A DNA stretch of 64,000 nucleotides from Tenrec ecaudatus (taxonomy: Eukaryota; Chordata; Mammalia; Afrosoricida; Tenrecidae): positions 101,833,739-101,897,738 of the forward strand of contig NC_134540.1 of NCBI RefSeq assembly GCF_050624435.1, read 5' to 3'. A program made the translations under genes and the position numbers. Below are positions 11,028-22,022 of this stretch, in pieces. The first letter of the stretch is position 1. Each line of letters starts with the position of its first letter. The notes beneath the pieces were generated by a model, which ran no database searches, was not told the origin of the DNA, and worked only from the letters and a program-made list of their open reading frames with translations.

Positions 11028-12265
11028 CATGAGGGGGAATCTTCCCCCCCTAACCCGAGTGGAAAAAAATTCTGCTGGGTGTAGCTTTTGTAGAATGCAT
11101 TTTCCCCTCTAGGCAAGCATCCAGCAACTCACTCTGAGTTAGTGCACCCAGTGGCATTCCCTAGGAAGGTTCTCTCTGGTCACAGTGAACTTTTTCATAA
11201 AAGCAGTTCCACTTGAACCTTGTTTTAGTGATGGTCAATTTATGTATAGCTGTGAAATTTCGTTTCTTGCTTGGGAAAAATGCCTCAAAGCTGTTGTGAT
11301 GTTGAACACAGCTTACAAGGAAGACAGCTCTATTTGAAAAGTGTATGAGTGGTTTTCTTGTTTCTAAAAAGGTGAAATGTTGATTGATGACAACCCTTGT
11401 TCTGGAATTCCATCAAGTTCTCGAACTGGCAAAAATGTTGACAAAATTTTTGCACAGACAATTGAAGAGGTGAGGAAGTTATCTGGACTATCTTGGATCT
11501 AGGTCCAGCAAATTTCAATGGAAGATTTAAGAAGGATAAGGATCACTGCGAAATGTGTGCCTCAGGTTCTGACTGACCAAGAGAAAGAGCTATGCTTTGA
11601 AATAACAGTCCCAAAGTGACCCAGACTTTTTTCTCAAGGTCATTACTGGTGACAGACATGGTGCTATTCTTACAACCCTGAAAGCAAAGATCAATCAAGC
11701 CACTGGAAGATCCCATTGTCACCTGGCCTGTCAAGTGAAATCAAAGATCAAGTAGATGATCATTAGTTTTTTGATGTGAGAGGGATAGTGCATTTGGATT
11801 TCGTTCTACCAGGTCAGATTGTTTATCAAGCGTTCTATTTAGAGGTTCTGAAAAGGCTTGATTTGTGGCAGACAAAAAACAGGTTTTGCGACCACAACAA
11901 CATACCCACTCATGCAGTCATATCAGTGTGCCAGTTTTTGGCAAAAACAGTGTGCCTCTCTTGCCCCAAGCACTTTACTTACCTGACCTCACTCCCTGTT
12001 ACATCTTTTTGTTTCTGAAAATGCACAGGGATATGAAAGGATGGCAATTTGATTATGTAGAAGAGGTGAAGAAAAAAGAGGGAGGTTCTGTCAGTCATCC
12101 AACAGATGAGTTTGAAAAATGTTTCCAAGAATGGGATCACAGTTTTGACAAATGTATAAAGTGTAATGGAGAGTACTTTGAAAGTGATAAGGTTGCTTTG
12201 TAAATAAATTAAAATATGCAGGTTTGAAAAGAAAAAGAATTCCATTTGGGGCAGGGTACCCCATT
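11028..12265 (+). mobile_element. Mariner copy 1 (degenerate)
   Basis: It aligns along its length with copy 2 at 27292-29456: the leader after 'gagggggaatcttcc', a decayed N-terminal coding part, and a C-terminal part. The visible peptides GQIVYQAFYLEVLKRL (11776 frame) and FDYVEEVKKKEGG to EFEKCFQEWDHSFDKCIKCNGEYFES (frame ending 12203) are mariner transposase. A frameshift separates them. Both catalytic Asps visible in copy 2 are lost here: the HRDN motif reads DHNN and PCD reads PCY. The 3' end is degraded, so the right boundary is approximate. Confidence 0.8.
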
Positions 12266-12354
12266 GTCTGTAGTATTGTATACATACATATACACACACT
12301 TATATTTATGTATCTATGTGTGCAGACACACACACACTCACATACATATATATC

Positions 12355-12500
12355 CCCCAATAAGAATTGACACATTGGCTGCAACAATGGACTAAAACAT
12401 AAGAACAATTGGGAGAATGGTTCAGGACCAGGCGGTGTTTCCTTTTATTAGACACTATGAGTCACTATGAGATGAACTGACTTGATGGCCTCTAAGAACA
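12355..12500 (+). mobile_element. RTE LINE 3' end fragment
   Basis: Contains 'gctgcaacaatggactaaaa', 'ggaccaggcggtgtttcc' and 'cactatgagatgaactgact', the RTE terminal sequence, followed by a (CA)n tract. Confidence 0.75.
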
Positions 12501-12526
12501 GCACACACACACACACACACACACAC
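12500..12526. repeat. (CA)n microsatellite
   Basis: About 13 CA units immediately after an RTE 3' end. Confidence 0.95.
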
Positions 12527-12551
12527 GCATGCACATTCACGCACTCTCTCT

Positions 12552-12724
12552 CAAACTCATCGTCATTGAGCCAATGCTGACTTATTGTGACCCCCTGTAT
12601 GTTTCCTGAACTGTTAACTGTTTGCAGGAGTAGAGAGCCAAGTTTTTCTCCCATGGAGATGCAGTTGATTCTGAACTATTGAGCATGTGGCTCACACCCC
12701 CATGTGGAACCACTATACCACCAG
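12552..12724 (-). mobile_element. AfroSINE
   Basis: In reverse orientation: the tail 'gtcattgagccaatgctgac', body 'ctgtttgcaggagtagagag', and tRNA-like head 'accactataccaccagg'. Confidence 0.75.
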
Positions 12725-12726
12725 GA

Positions 12727-12748
12727 ATCTATCTATCTATCTATCTAG
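12727..12748. repeat. (ATCT)n microsatellite
   Basis: Five ATCT units directly after the AfroSINE head. Confidence 0.9.
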
Positions 12749-13394
12749 AGTTTGGTTTGCAACCAACCATGTGGTGGCATAGAACTGGACAGTGTGCATA
12801 GTATTGGCATCTTTCAGGGGCACCTTGACAATAGCTAAAACAGAAAGACATGTATAGAAGTCTATACTAATATAGAGTAAAGCAGTTAAACACACACAAA
12901 GACATAGAGAGAAGACAATAATGTATCCTGCTGATTATTCTATGCTACCCTCAAGCAACCAAATAGTAGATGAATGAAATGTCGACTTATAAAATTATTC
13001 GAGCTAACAGGTGAAAACAAAATGATAGAATACCGCTAGTTTGCAAACAATACCACCAGTTTGCAAACAAATGCCAGGGAACTAAATTATCTAAGAATTA
13101 AGCATCAAAGACTGCTTACACAAAAAAAGGAAGAACCACAACAGCTCTCTAATCTTACCAAAAACACCAAATGTAAATGAGATCAAGAACGCATTCAGCT
13201 GCCAGTTTTCAGGAAATACTAAGCAACATGTTGAATGGAGGCTTGAGTGTGAATTCAGCAAAATACAGATTGTAGGAAACCATGAGGCAAGGTAAGTGTT
13301 TCAATACATAAATTGAAAGTAAAGGAAATAGATTAAAGGATTTAAAAGATACAAACTGTTTTTAAACCAGAAGACCAAATTATAATATCCAGAG
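12749..13394. other. Unique AT-rich sequence
   Basis: No gene seen. A local duplication of 'agtttgcaaacaa' occurs at about 13038 and 13059. Confidence 0.5.
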
Positions 13395-13655
13395 TGATAA
13401 TGTGTAAGACATGAAAAATAATAATAATTTATAAATTATCAAGGATTTTTGAGGGAGGGGGATGGGGATCAAGCGGGCAGGGGGTGGGGTGGGGAGGAAA
13501 TGAGGAGCTGATACCAAGGGCTCAAGTAGAAAGAAAATGTTTTGAAAATGATGAGGGCAACAAATGTACAAATGTGCTTAACACAATGGATGGATGGATT
13601 GTGATAAGAGTTGTACAAAACCCCAATAAAATGATTTTTTTAAAAAGAAGAAAGA
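13395..13655 (+). mobile_element. L1 3' end fragment
   Basis: Last about 250 bp of the L1 UTR: 'taatttataaattatcaagg', a G-rich block at 13453-13498, 'gaggagctgataccaagg', and 'ccaataaaatgatttt'. Confidence 0.85.
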
Positions 13656-13874
13656 AAAATAGAAATGTCAATAAAGTTAGTACAGGTTCTACCCAATTCA
13701 CAATGTTGTTCTTCTCCAGTGATCCTGCTGTAAACTGGCTCTGACATTAAGTCAAATACCTCATGAAATTACGCTTTTGTTTTCATTTCATAGCATCATT
13801 ACTAGTGCTTATTATCATCAACTTTATAAAGACATTTTTCTTATCTTGGAGTCCTGGAAGGTATATAAAATCAT

Positions 13875-14080
13875 ACCAAGCCAACCAAGTTTTTGCCCTT
13901 GAGCCAATTCTGGCTTAGAGTGACCCTAGGAGACAGTGGAAGTGCTTCTCAGGGCTTCTGAAGGTAAATCTTTGCAGGAACATAACTTCATCTTTCTCCC
14001 AAGGAGAGATTGGGGTTTTGAACTGACAGTCTTGTGGTTGGCAGCCAGATAGCTAGTCCACTGTACCACCAGGGCTCCTT
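13875..14080 (-). mobile_element. AfroSINE
   Basis: Reverse copy with 'tgagccaattctggcttaga', 'aaatctttgcaggaacat' and the head 'ccactgtaccaccagggctc', close to the family consensus end. Confidence 0.85.
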
Positions 14081-14208
14081 AGAAAATTGCAGTTATAGTT
14101 TAATATATTCATGTGTATAAAAAAGCACAAATAATAAAAATTGACCCCTACAATGATGAAGAGCTAGGTGATGTTTGCATGTTGTCATTTTCAGAAATAA
14201 CTCCACTT

Positions 14209-14411
14209 CACAGTTCACAATTGCAAGGAGTTGGAAACAACCCAAATTTCCGTCAATTGAAGAAGGGGTCAAAAAACTGTGGTACATAAATACAATGGAG
14301 TACTACACATCCCTAAAAAGCAGTGATGAATGCATGAAGCACATTGCCACATGGGAAGAACTGGAGGAAACCATGCTAAGCAAAGTAAACCAAGCACAAA
14401 AGGACAAGTAG
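14209..14411 (+). pseudogene. L1 ORF2 C-terminal fragment
   Basis: About 67 codons with the conserved L1 ORF2 C-terminal pattern: ARSWKQPKFPSIEEG, then LWYINTMEYYTSLKSS, then LEETMLSKVNQAQKDK and stop. The reverse transcriptase and endonuclease are missing through 5' truncation. No frameshift is present in this stretch, which suggests a fairly young source. Confidence 0.9.
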
Positions 14412-15472
14412 AACACGAGTCCACTGAGGGGAAGATATTATCTTCACAGGAGAGGGAAAGAGAGACCAAGCTTCAACATTTTGTGCCAAGATGTGAATAC
14501 AACATATTGGCATGTACCAGAGAACCAACAGAGAGGTCTATGGGGCCAGCCCCATCCCAACCATGTGGACCGCCCCCACCACCAGAAGAATGCACTTCAG
14601 AGGACAGCACTGAAGCCACAGCTTGGGGAGAGTGGTACATCTGATTAGAGCACACAAGAGAAATGAAGAGGAATGGAGAGGAAGGGGAACACGTCCTCAC
14701 ATCCTGGCCCACCAATCCCCGAGGATAATATTCCTGCTCAGAGCTGACATGAGGCACGACATTCCTCACTGAACCATAGCACTATGGGGGACAATACTGA
14801 AGATGCAGTGCAGGAATTGTGCCCAATCTGACCCCATCACATTGGGGCAAAACACTAAGGGCATGAAACAGCACAGCAAGGGGAGCAAAGTGATGAAATT
14901 CTGGGGAACACCATAAAGTAGACTTTGGAGCCAAGAGTGTGTCACCCCATCGTATTCCACTGGAAAACACTGATAAATGCCAACAAACCGACCTTGAACT
15001 ATTTATAGGCTTTTAAATTTTTGTCCTGGCTTTCTCTTTGTTGTTGTTATTTTGTTTTTGTTGTTAATGTTTGTTGGCTTTGACTTCTTTTGTTGTTTTG
15101 TTTGGCTTTGCCTGGTTTTTGTGCTTATTAATGTCTCTGCATATCTCTCTAGATAAGATAGGTGGGATAAACAATTTGGAGATGAAAAAAATGGGACCAA
15201 TGGTTCCAGGGGATACAGGAGAAGGAGAGGAAGGTGAAAAAAAGGTGGGAGCAACCACCCAGGGAGAAGGGAAAAACAAGTGAACTTGTTGGAGAGAAGG
15301 GCATAGGATGCCTAGTGGGGCTTAATCAAGGGCATTGTAGCAGTGAGGAATTAATAAACTTGAATGAAGGCCGAATATGATGGTGGGACAAAAGAAAAGT
15401 AAAAGGAAATAGAGGAAAGAACCAGGAGGCAAAGGACATTTATATAGGTCTAAATACAGGCATGTATATATG

Positions 15473-15474
<2 letters not shown>

Positions 15475-15521
<47 letters not shown>
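15475..15521. repeat. (AT)n microsatellite in L1 3' UTR
   Basis: More than 20 AT units inside the L1 3' UTR, next to the conserved 'taggtctaaatacaggc'. The L1 at 246-1760 carries an (AT)n tract at the matching place (1229-1270). Confidence 0.95.
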
Positions 15522-15523
<2 letters not shown>

Positions 15524-16514
15524 AAGAATTAAGGTTGAAGATGGACATTGGACCTCCACTCAAGTACTCACTCAACACAAGAACACTTTGTCCTACTAAC
15601 CTGGAATTCTGTGATGTTCACCCTCCCAACAAGATCACAGAACACAAAATGGGTGCATAAATAAATGTGGTGAAGAAAGCTGATGGTGCCTGGCTATTAA
15701 AAAAATATAGCATCTGGGGTCTTAAAGGCTTGAAGATAAACAAGTGGCCATCTAGCTGAGAAGCAACAAAGCCCACATGGAAGAAGCACACCAGCCTGTG
15801 TGATCATGAGGTATCGATAGGATCAGGTATCAGGCATCTAAGACCCAGAGCAAAAATCACACCCAATGTGAATGGTGGGGGGTGGTTACTGGGGGGGTGG
15901 CAGGTGTAGTGGAGTGGAGACTGAAAGCCCTTCTGTAGACCATTGGACATCCTCTCACAGAATGGTCACAAGGAAGAGATGAGCCAGTAAGGATACAGGA
16001 TAGCACCGATGAAACACACGATTTTCCTCTAGTTCTTTAATGCTTCCTTCCCCCATTATCATGACCTCAATTTGACTTTACAAATAAGATTAGACCAGAA
16101 CATGCACACTGCTATAGCTTAGAGCCTGCAATCCAGGGTAGAATAGAGACACCAGGAGGATAAGGAGAAGCTGCAGGGAGAAAGGGGGAATCAATCACAA
16201 GAATCAACATATAACTCCCTCCCAGGGGTAGAACAATAGAAAAGTGGGTGAAGGGTGACAAGGACGATGTGATGTGAACATAATCATCTATAACTTATCA
16301 GGGGTTCATGAGGGAGGGTGGGTGGGGAAGGGAGGGGGTAAAATGAGGAGCTGATATCAAGGGCTCAAGTAGAAAGAAAATGCTTTGAAAAGGATAATGG
16401 CAGCATATGTACAAATGTGATTGACACAATGGATGAATGTTTGGATTGTGATAAGAGATGTAAGAGTCCCCAATAAAAGTATTTAATAATAATAATAAAG
16501 AAATAACTCCACTT

Positions 16515-17035
16515 GTGGAAGGTTCTAGATATAGGGATGCCATTCCTAGTCAGAAAAATATCGAAGTTTTCTGTATGGGATAGTTTTTTACTTCCTTCAT
16601 ATATTTCATGGTAACTTCACACTGTTTCCAAAATCTGCCTATCAACTGTAGCTAAGGGACTAGCATTTGGGTCCATGATTTCAAGCAACTGAAGACACTG
16701 AATTAGTTTAGAAAACCAAATCTATATGGCAATACTTTGCAGAGGTAATTGTAAATTAGAACATCTGTGAGTGAACATATGTATGAGAATGATGACATCA
16801 TTAAGTTATGTACTCCAATATTTATATAGTGCATACTAATAATATTAAGTACCCATAGGGGAAGTCCATCACTCAAATACATTGTAAGTTGGAGACTACT
16901 TACCTGTACTGTAAAAGCCAGGTGAGAAAGAGCTAAATCATTGGTATTGAAAGAGCTATCATTGGTATTGGACACATGGGGCTGCTGGGGCATTTGGGAT
17001 GATTTTTTTGGGGTGTTTTTTGTAGGTGATTACAA
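16515..17035. other. Unique sequence
   Basis: No gene or clear repeat; a T/G-rich stretch lies at 17000-17030 before an AfroSINE. Confidence 0.5.
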
Positions 17036-17228
17036 GGAAACCCTTTGGGTGAAGTGGTTGGTTAAATATTCGCCATTAACTGAACGGTCAGTGAGTTAAA
17101 CATAGCAGTTACTCCGTGGGAGAAAGATTTCACAGCCTGCTTCTGTAAAGATTACAGTCTTGGAAACCATAAGGGGCAGTTCTACCCTGGCCTGAGTCAC
17201 CGTCAACTCACCCAGCCAAGGGTTTTTA
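17036..17228 (+). mobile_element. AfroSINE (first of three in a row)
   Basis: Has 'actccgtgggagaaagattt', 'tgtaaagattacagtcttgg' and 'ggggcagttctaccctggcc', the AfroSINE body. Confidence 0.8.
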
Positions 17229-17289
17229 AGTAGTTACATGGATCTTTACCTTATAATTTACAGAGCCATGTCAGTGAAATAATATATAC

Positions 17290-17443
17290 CATCCACTAGC
17301 TGCTTGGCAGAGGAAAGAGGAAGCTGTACACTCCTGTAAAGTTTGATGGTCTTGGAAACTCGAAGTATCAGTTCTACTTTGACCTGTAGTGTCGTGATGA
17401 GTTGGGATCAAATAGATGGCAGTGGGTTTGATTTGGTTTGGTC
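17290..17443 (+). mobile_element. AfroSINE, 5'-truncated (second of three)
   Basis: Begins in the body ('gaggaaagaggaagctgtac') and ends with 'atgagttgggatcaaataga' and the GGTTTGATTTGG-type tail. Confidence 0.75.
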
Positions 17444-17487
17444 ATTGTCTGAAATTATTGTTAGAGCGCGCTTCAGCAATATTGTGA

Positions 17488-17660
17488 AGCCCTGGCAGTA
17501 CACTGGATTACGTGTATGGCTGCTAACTGCAAGGCCTGCCACTCCTGAGACACAGATGCATTTACCTGCTTCTGTACTGATTTATAGCCCCAGGGACCCT
17601 AAGTGGCAGGGTTCTACTCTGTCCTATTGGGTGGAATGAACTCCAGAGCAGTGGATCAGC
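17488..17660 (+). mobile_element. AfroSINE (third of three)
   Basis: Head 'gaagccctggcagtacac', body 'acctgcttctgtactgattt' and 'ttctactctgtcctattggg'. All three neighbours share orientation. Confidence 0.75.
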
Positions 17661-18084
17661 AAGATCAAGAATACACTGAGCAGGAAGACAGGAGACAGAG
17701 AAAATGACAGAGGGCACCGAATTTGTCAGGGTATATCCACAAGTAACATTTGGCCACTAGAACAATCACATTTTTTTGTTAAGCTAAAATTAACAATTTT
17801 AAATGAATGGCAAAGTTGGGAAGGGAGAAGGCAATTCCAGTGAGTCATTAAACTGTATTGTGATAAAAAGAGAAAAATGAATAATCATGAAATTTAGCTA
17901 TAAAGATTTTGATTATGGAGGGATAGTCCAAGTTCTAGTCCAAGTCTCTAACTCCCACCAAATGACTTTTTCCTTCATGGAGCTAGTAAGAAGGGATGGG
18001 ATGATATCAATAGGATTCTCCTGTGAGTAAGTATGAACCAAATGCTATGGAATGCCGTCCAGCTTCAAATAAAATGAGCCCTCA
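17661..18084. other. Unique sequence
   Basis: No gene or clear repeat seen. Confidence 0.5.
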
Positions 18085-19040
18085 GAGAAGGAGAAGGAGG
18101 GGTCTTATTAGGAGCAAGAGCCAGGAGTGGGGCATGTCCTCTGGACTCAAGATCTCTGCCCAGTGAACCTCCTGGATTCAGAAGGCACCTGTAGCATCAG
18201 AGGAGCAGCAGTAGAACCAGGAGCCGGAGCATAGAACAGAGTGATGGATTTCCCAACGTATGGAGCAAGTGAAGCTGAATGCTCTTGTGCAGGAGGCTGG
18301 CTTGTGGATCGGGGTGTTTCTGGGCACTTCATTCAGGAAGTTGGGCTTGCTGACATAAAGAAGTAGAGCCCAGTGCCTTCAGGCTGAGGCTTACTGGATT
18401 AGGGTGTCCCTGGGCACTTAATTCAGTGATGTAGGTTTGCTGACCCACAAAGCTTGAGCCGAATGCTTCCGGTTGAGGCTTATAGGCATACCCTTGGGAT
18501 TTTATTAGCAAACACCTAAAACCTTTGTAACTGACAGGAACAGAACAGGGACCTATGCTCTGCCTGCTAAGAGAATGGACAAAGGACCCTGTGACCCGAG
18601 TTATGAGCAAAGGACTTTATGAGAATTGGTGTGGAAAACATCTTAGCCCTGAATACAGGGCCCAGTGAAAATCCTGTTGCAGGACTGTACTTGGGGACAA
18701 TCCTGAGACATCTGAGGCATCCTGATGCAGGACTGTGCTTGGAGGCAATCATGAGACATTTTAAGATATCCTGCCCCAGATAAGTAGCCCAGATAAAACG
18801 AAAGATTCATGAGCCCCAAGGACTGAATAACTGATTAGAATGTTGCTCGACAATCTTCAGAGTGTATCCCAGTTGAAAGTGCCATAGAAGGACCAGCTGT
18901 GTCTCCTAACAGCATCCTCTCACCTCGAGAGGAGGATCTGCTTCACCTCCGGAGTGAAGTGTATCTTATCTAGGCTTACGGTGGTCCCTTCTTATCTCTT
19001 GAGAGGGAACCATTCCATTCCTTTTGAAGTGACGTCATGC
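18085..19040 (+). mobile_element. Probable LTR-type repeat with internal tandem duplications
   Basis: A 90-bp unit is duplicated head-to-tail (18306-18395, 18396-18486) and a 48-bp unit is duplicated at 18678 and 18726. The right end is promoter-like, with a full CRE palindrome TGACGTCA at 19030-19037. Enhancer-type tandem repeats in U3 are common in endogenous retroviral LTRs, which is the basis for this call. I see no TSD, no TG...CA boundaries and no viral reading frame, so the boundaries and class are uncertain. Confidence 0.35.
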
Positions 19041-19043
19041 TTT

Positions 19044-20850
19044 AAAAAAAATCATTTTATTGGGGCCTTGTACAACTCTTATCATAATCCATCCATCCAT
19101 CCACCCATTGTGGCAAGCATATTTGTACATCTGTTGCCATCATCATTTTCAAACACTTTCTTTCACTTGAGCCCTTAGTATCAGCTTCTTATTTCCCCCC
19201 CTCCATCCCCCACCCTCCCTCTCTCATGAGCCCTTGATAATTTATAAATTATTATTTTCTCATGTCTTACACTAACAGATGTCTCCCTTCACCCACTTTT
19301 CTGTTGTCCACCCCCCTGGGAGGGGGTTATATGTACATCATTGTGATCAGTTCCCTCTTTCTCCCCCCACCTTCCCCTTACCCTCCTGGTATGGCTACTC
19401 TCAATATTTGGTCCTGAGGGCTTTATCTGTCCTGGATTCCCTGTGTTTCCAGCTCTTATTTGTACCCGCGTACATAGTTTGGTCTAGCCAGATTTTGTAA
19501 GGTACAATTGGGGTCATGACAGTAAGGGGGAGGAAGCATTTAAGAACTAGAGGAAAGTTGTATGCTTTATTGGTGCTATACTGCACCGACTGGCTCATCT
19601 TCTCTCCACGACCCTTCTGTAAGGGGGTATTAAATTGCCTGAAAATGGGCTCTAGGTCTCCATTCAGCTGTCCAACTCACTCACTACAATATGATTTTTT
19701 GTTCTGGGTCTTAGATGCCTGATACCTGATCCTGTCGATACCTCATGATCACACAGGCTGGTGTGCTTCCTCCAGGTGGGTTTTGTTGCTTCTCAGCTGG
19801 ATGGCTGCTTGGTTATCTTCAAGTCTTTAAGACCCCAGACACTATATCTTTTGCTGGCTGGGTACCATCAGCTTTCTTCACCACATTTGCTTATGCACTT
19901 GCTTTTTCTTCAGCAATCGTGTCAGGAAGGTGAGCATCCTGGAATGCCCGGTTAAGAGGACAAAATGTTCTTGCATTGAGGGAGTACTTGATTAAAGAAA
20001 CCCAACGTCTATCTGCTACCTTAATACTAAACCTATAAATATATGCACATAGACCTATTTTATCACCATCATATATAAATATATTTACATATATACATGC
20101 CTGTATTTAGACCTCTATAAATGCCCTTAGCCTCCTAGTTATTTCCTCTATTTCCTTTTATTTTCCTCGTATCCTGCTATCATGTTCAGTCTTCATTTGG
20201 GTTTCAGCAATTCCTTTCAGTAACATTATCCTTGATGAAGTCCAACCAGGCCTCCTTACCCTTCCTTGCCATTGATTTTAGACCACTATTGTTCCCTTGT
20301 CCCTGGGTTTGTTAACACCCACTTTATTTCCTCCCCCCATCTCCCCCTTTCCCTTTTCCCCCAGAAACATTGGTCCTATTGTTTTCTCCTCTGGATTATT
20401 TATCCCACCTATCTTATCTAGATAGACCCGCAGAGATAATAATATGCCTAAAACCAAGACAGAGCAAATCAAAGCAACAAAATAAAACACAACAACAACA
20501 ACAAAAACCCAACGACACAAAAAAAGCCTATAAATAGTTCAGGGTCTCTTTATATACCTTTAGGAGTGTTTTCTGGTGGAATCTGATGGGGTGCCATGCC
20601 TTGGCCCCTCTATGCTTGACTAAAACTGTGGATTAACTCTGCTGCTGTTTGCATGTGTTTGGACAAGGCTTATCTCTGGACACTAACAAACCACGCAGGT
20701 TGGGAGCTGTTAGTTCCTCCATGGACAGCAGCAGTAACATGTCCTGGTTAACAACTGAACCCCGAGCATTTCTCACTGCCATTACAATGTGTTAACGTCC
20801 TCAGAACACCATCCCATCATCAAAGTTTCCCGTGATTTCTGTGTAGCCAT
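19044..20850 (-). mobile_element. L1 3' UTR insertion, minus strand
   Basis: Reverse of the 14209-16498 UTR: the tail 'aaaatcattttattggggcc' at the left, C-rich block 19195-19220, 'cttctcagctggatggctgc' near 19792, and 'gcctataaatagttcagggt' near 20527. Homology fades past about 20650, so the right boundary is approximate. Confidence 0.85.
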
Positions 20851-21824
20851 TGCAGTCAATATCTGAATCTCAAGAAATAAAAGAGAGTATCAATTAAAAC
20901 AGCATAACTACGTCACAAAATTTGATGGCAAAAATTGCTGCAAAAGGGGTTACTGTGCTAGATATCTCACCACCGTCCCCCCAGATCATTGCTTCCCTGC
21001 TGTGCCTTTGCTATTCCGCAGCGGGGTGAATCATCTGACTTCTGGGTGGTTCTATGTTGAGAGTCCTCATAAGATTAGGGGGAGGTGGAAGAGCAAGGTC
21101 AGCAAACACAACTTTTCTGCCTCCAGGTTTACTTGCATTCTGGTACATTTCTTCTCCATGTTCTGTGGCTGACACAATTCAAATAATGGTTGTAATGAAA
21201 TACCCTCAGTGTGATAGTGAAGTTTTGTTTCCACTTGATTGGGACAGGATCCTCAGTTTACCAGTAAGGTGTCTTATAATGTGCTCACCATCTGATGACA
21301 TAGCTTTGCTTATAGATGTGACCTGCTTCACATCTATTATTAGATGCTGTGAAGAACTTGCTTCCTCTTCTTGCTGGTGTGGGTCCCACAACTATCACAA
21401 GACCTTTAGGTCTTTGGATTTGAGCCAATAGCTTAGCATGTTGTCTGCTGATCCTGGGAACTATTTGTGGCCAGACATCTGATTTGCTGACCTGCCACTG
21501 CTTCGCCTGTTGGCCTTCCTGCTTTGCTTTCCTGCTTTTTCCTCCTGCATCCTGATTCATTTTCTGAGTTCCTAGTTCCCTGGACTCTGCAGCTCAGTGC
21601 ATTGGGACAAATCTCCAGCTTACCATCTGACCCTGGATTTGAACCTAACTGGACTTAACAGTTTCTACAGCAGTCTGTCATTTTTCTTGATATAAATGTC
21701 TCACACCCACACACACACATACACACACAAAGAATGTTTTTATATTCCAAATATATATCAAGCAGCACTGGTTCTACTTCTCTAGAGAACCCATCATGCC
21801 ACATTCTAATTATTCAATTTGATG
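20851..21824 (-). mobile_element. Possible third LTR-like repeat
   Basis: The right end 'ttctctagagaacccatcat' resembles the start of elements A and B in reverse, and a (CA)n tract (21705-21729) sits just inside it, as the (TA)n does in element A. The interior does not obviously match. The left boundary is unknown. Open frames at 21054-21560 look incidental. Confidence 0.25.
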
Positions 21825-22022
21825 TGCTATCTGGGGCCCCTGTTTGCTACAAACTGAAAGGTCCACAGTTGGACCCCACCACCTACTCCGTGGAAGTAAG
21901 ATGAGGCAGACTGATTTCATAAAGATTTGCAATGCAGAAGACCTCTTGTCACTGTGCATCAGAATCAATTTATTTTATAGGGTTACTATGAGTTAGAATC
22001 AACTCAATGGTAGAGAAATATC
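21825..22022 (+). mobile_element. AfroSINE
   Basis: 'ctactccgtggaagtaagat' in the body and 'actatgagttagaatcaact' at the tail. Confidence 0.8.

Larger units (their letters stand above)
14209..16498 (+). mobile_element. 5'-truncated L1 with ORF2 tail and a complete about 2.1-kb 3' UTR
   Basis: The insertion is bounded by a perfect 16-bp target duplication, agaaataactccactt, at 14193-14208 and 16499-16514. It begins inside ORF2, whose last codons are read to a TAG at 14409-14411; all that follows to the A-rich tail is 3' UTR (2087 bp). The UTR contains a (AT)n tract, a G-rich polypurine block near 16310-16340 and a terminal 'caataaaag' signal. Shorter copies of the same UTR recur through the window in both orientations. 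Confidence 0.92.
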
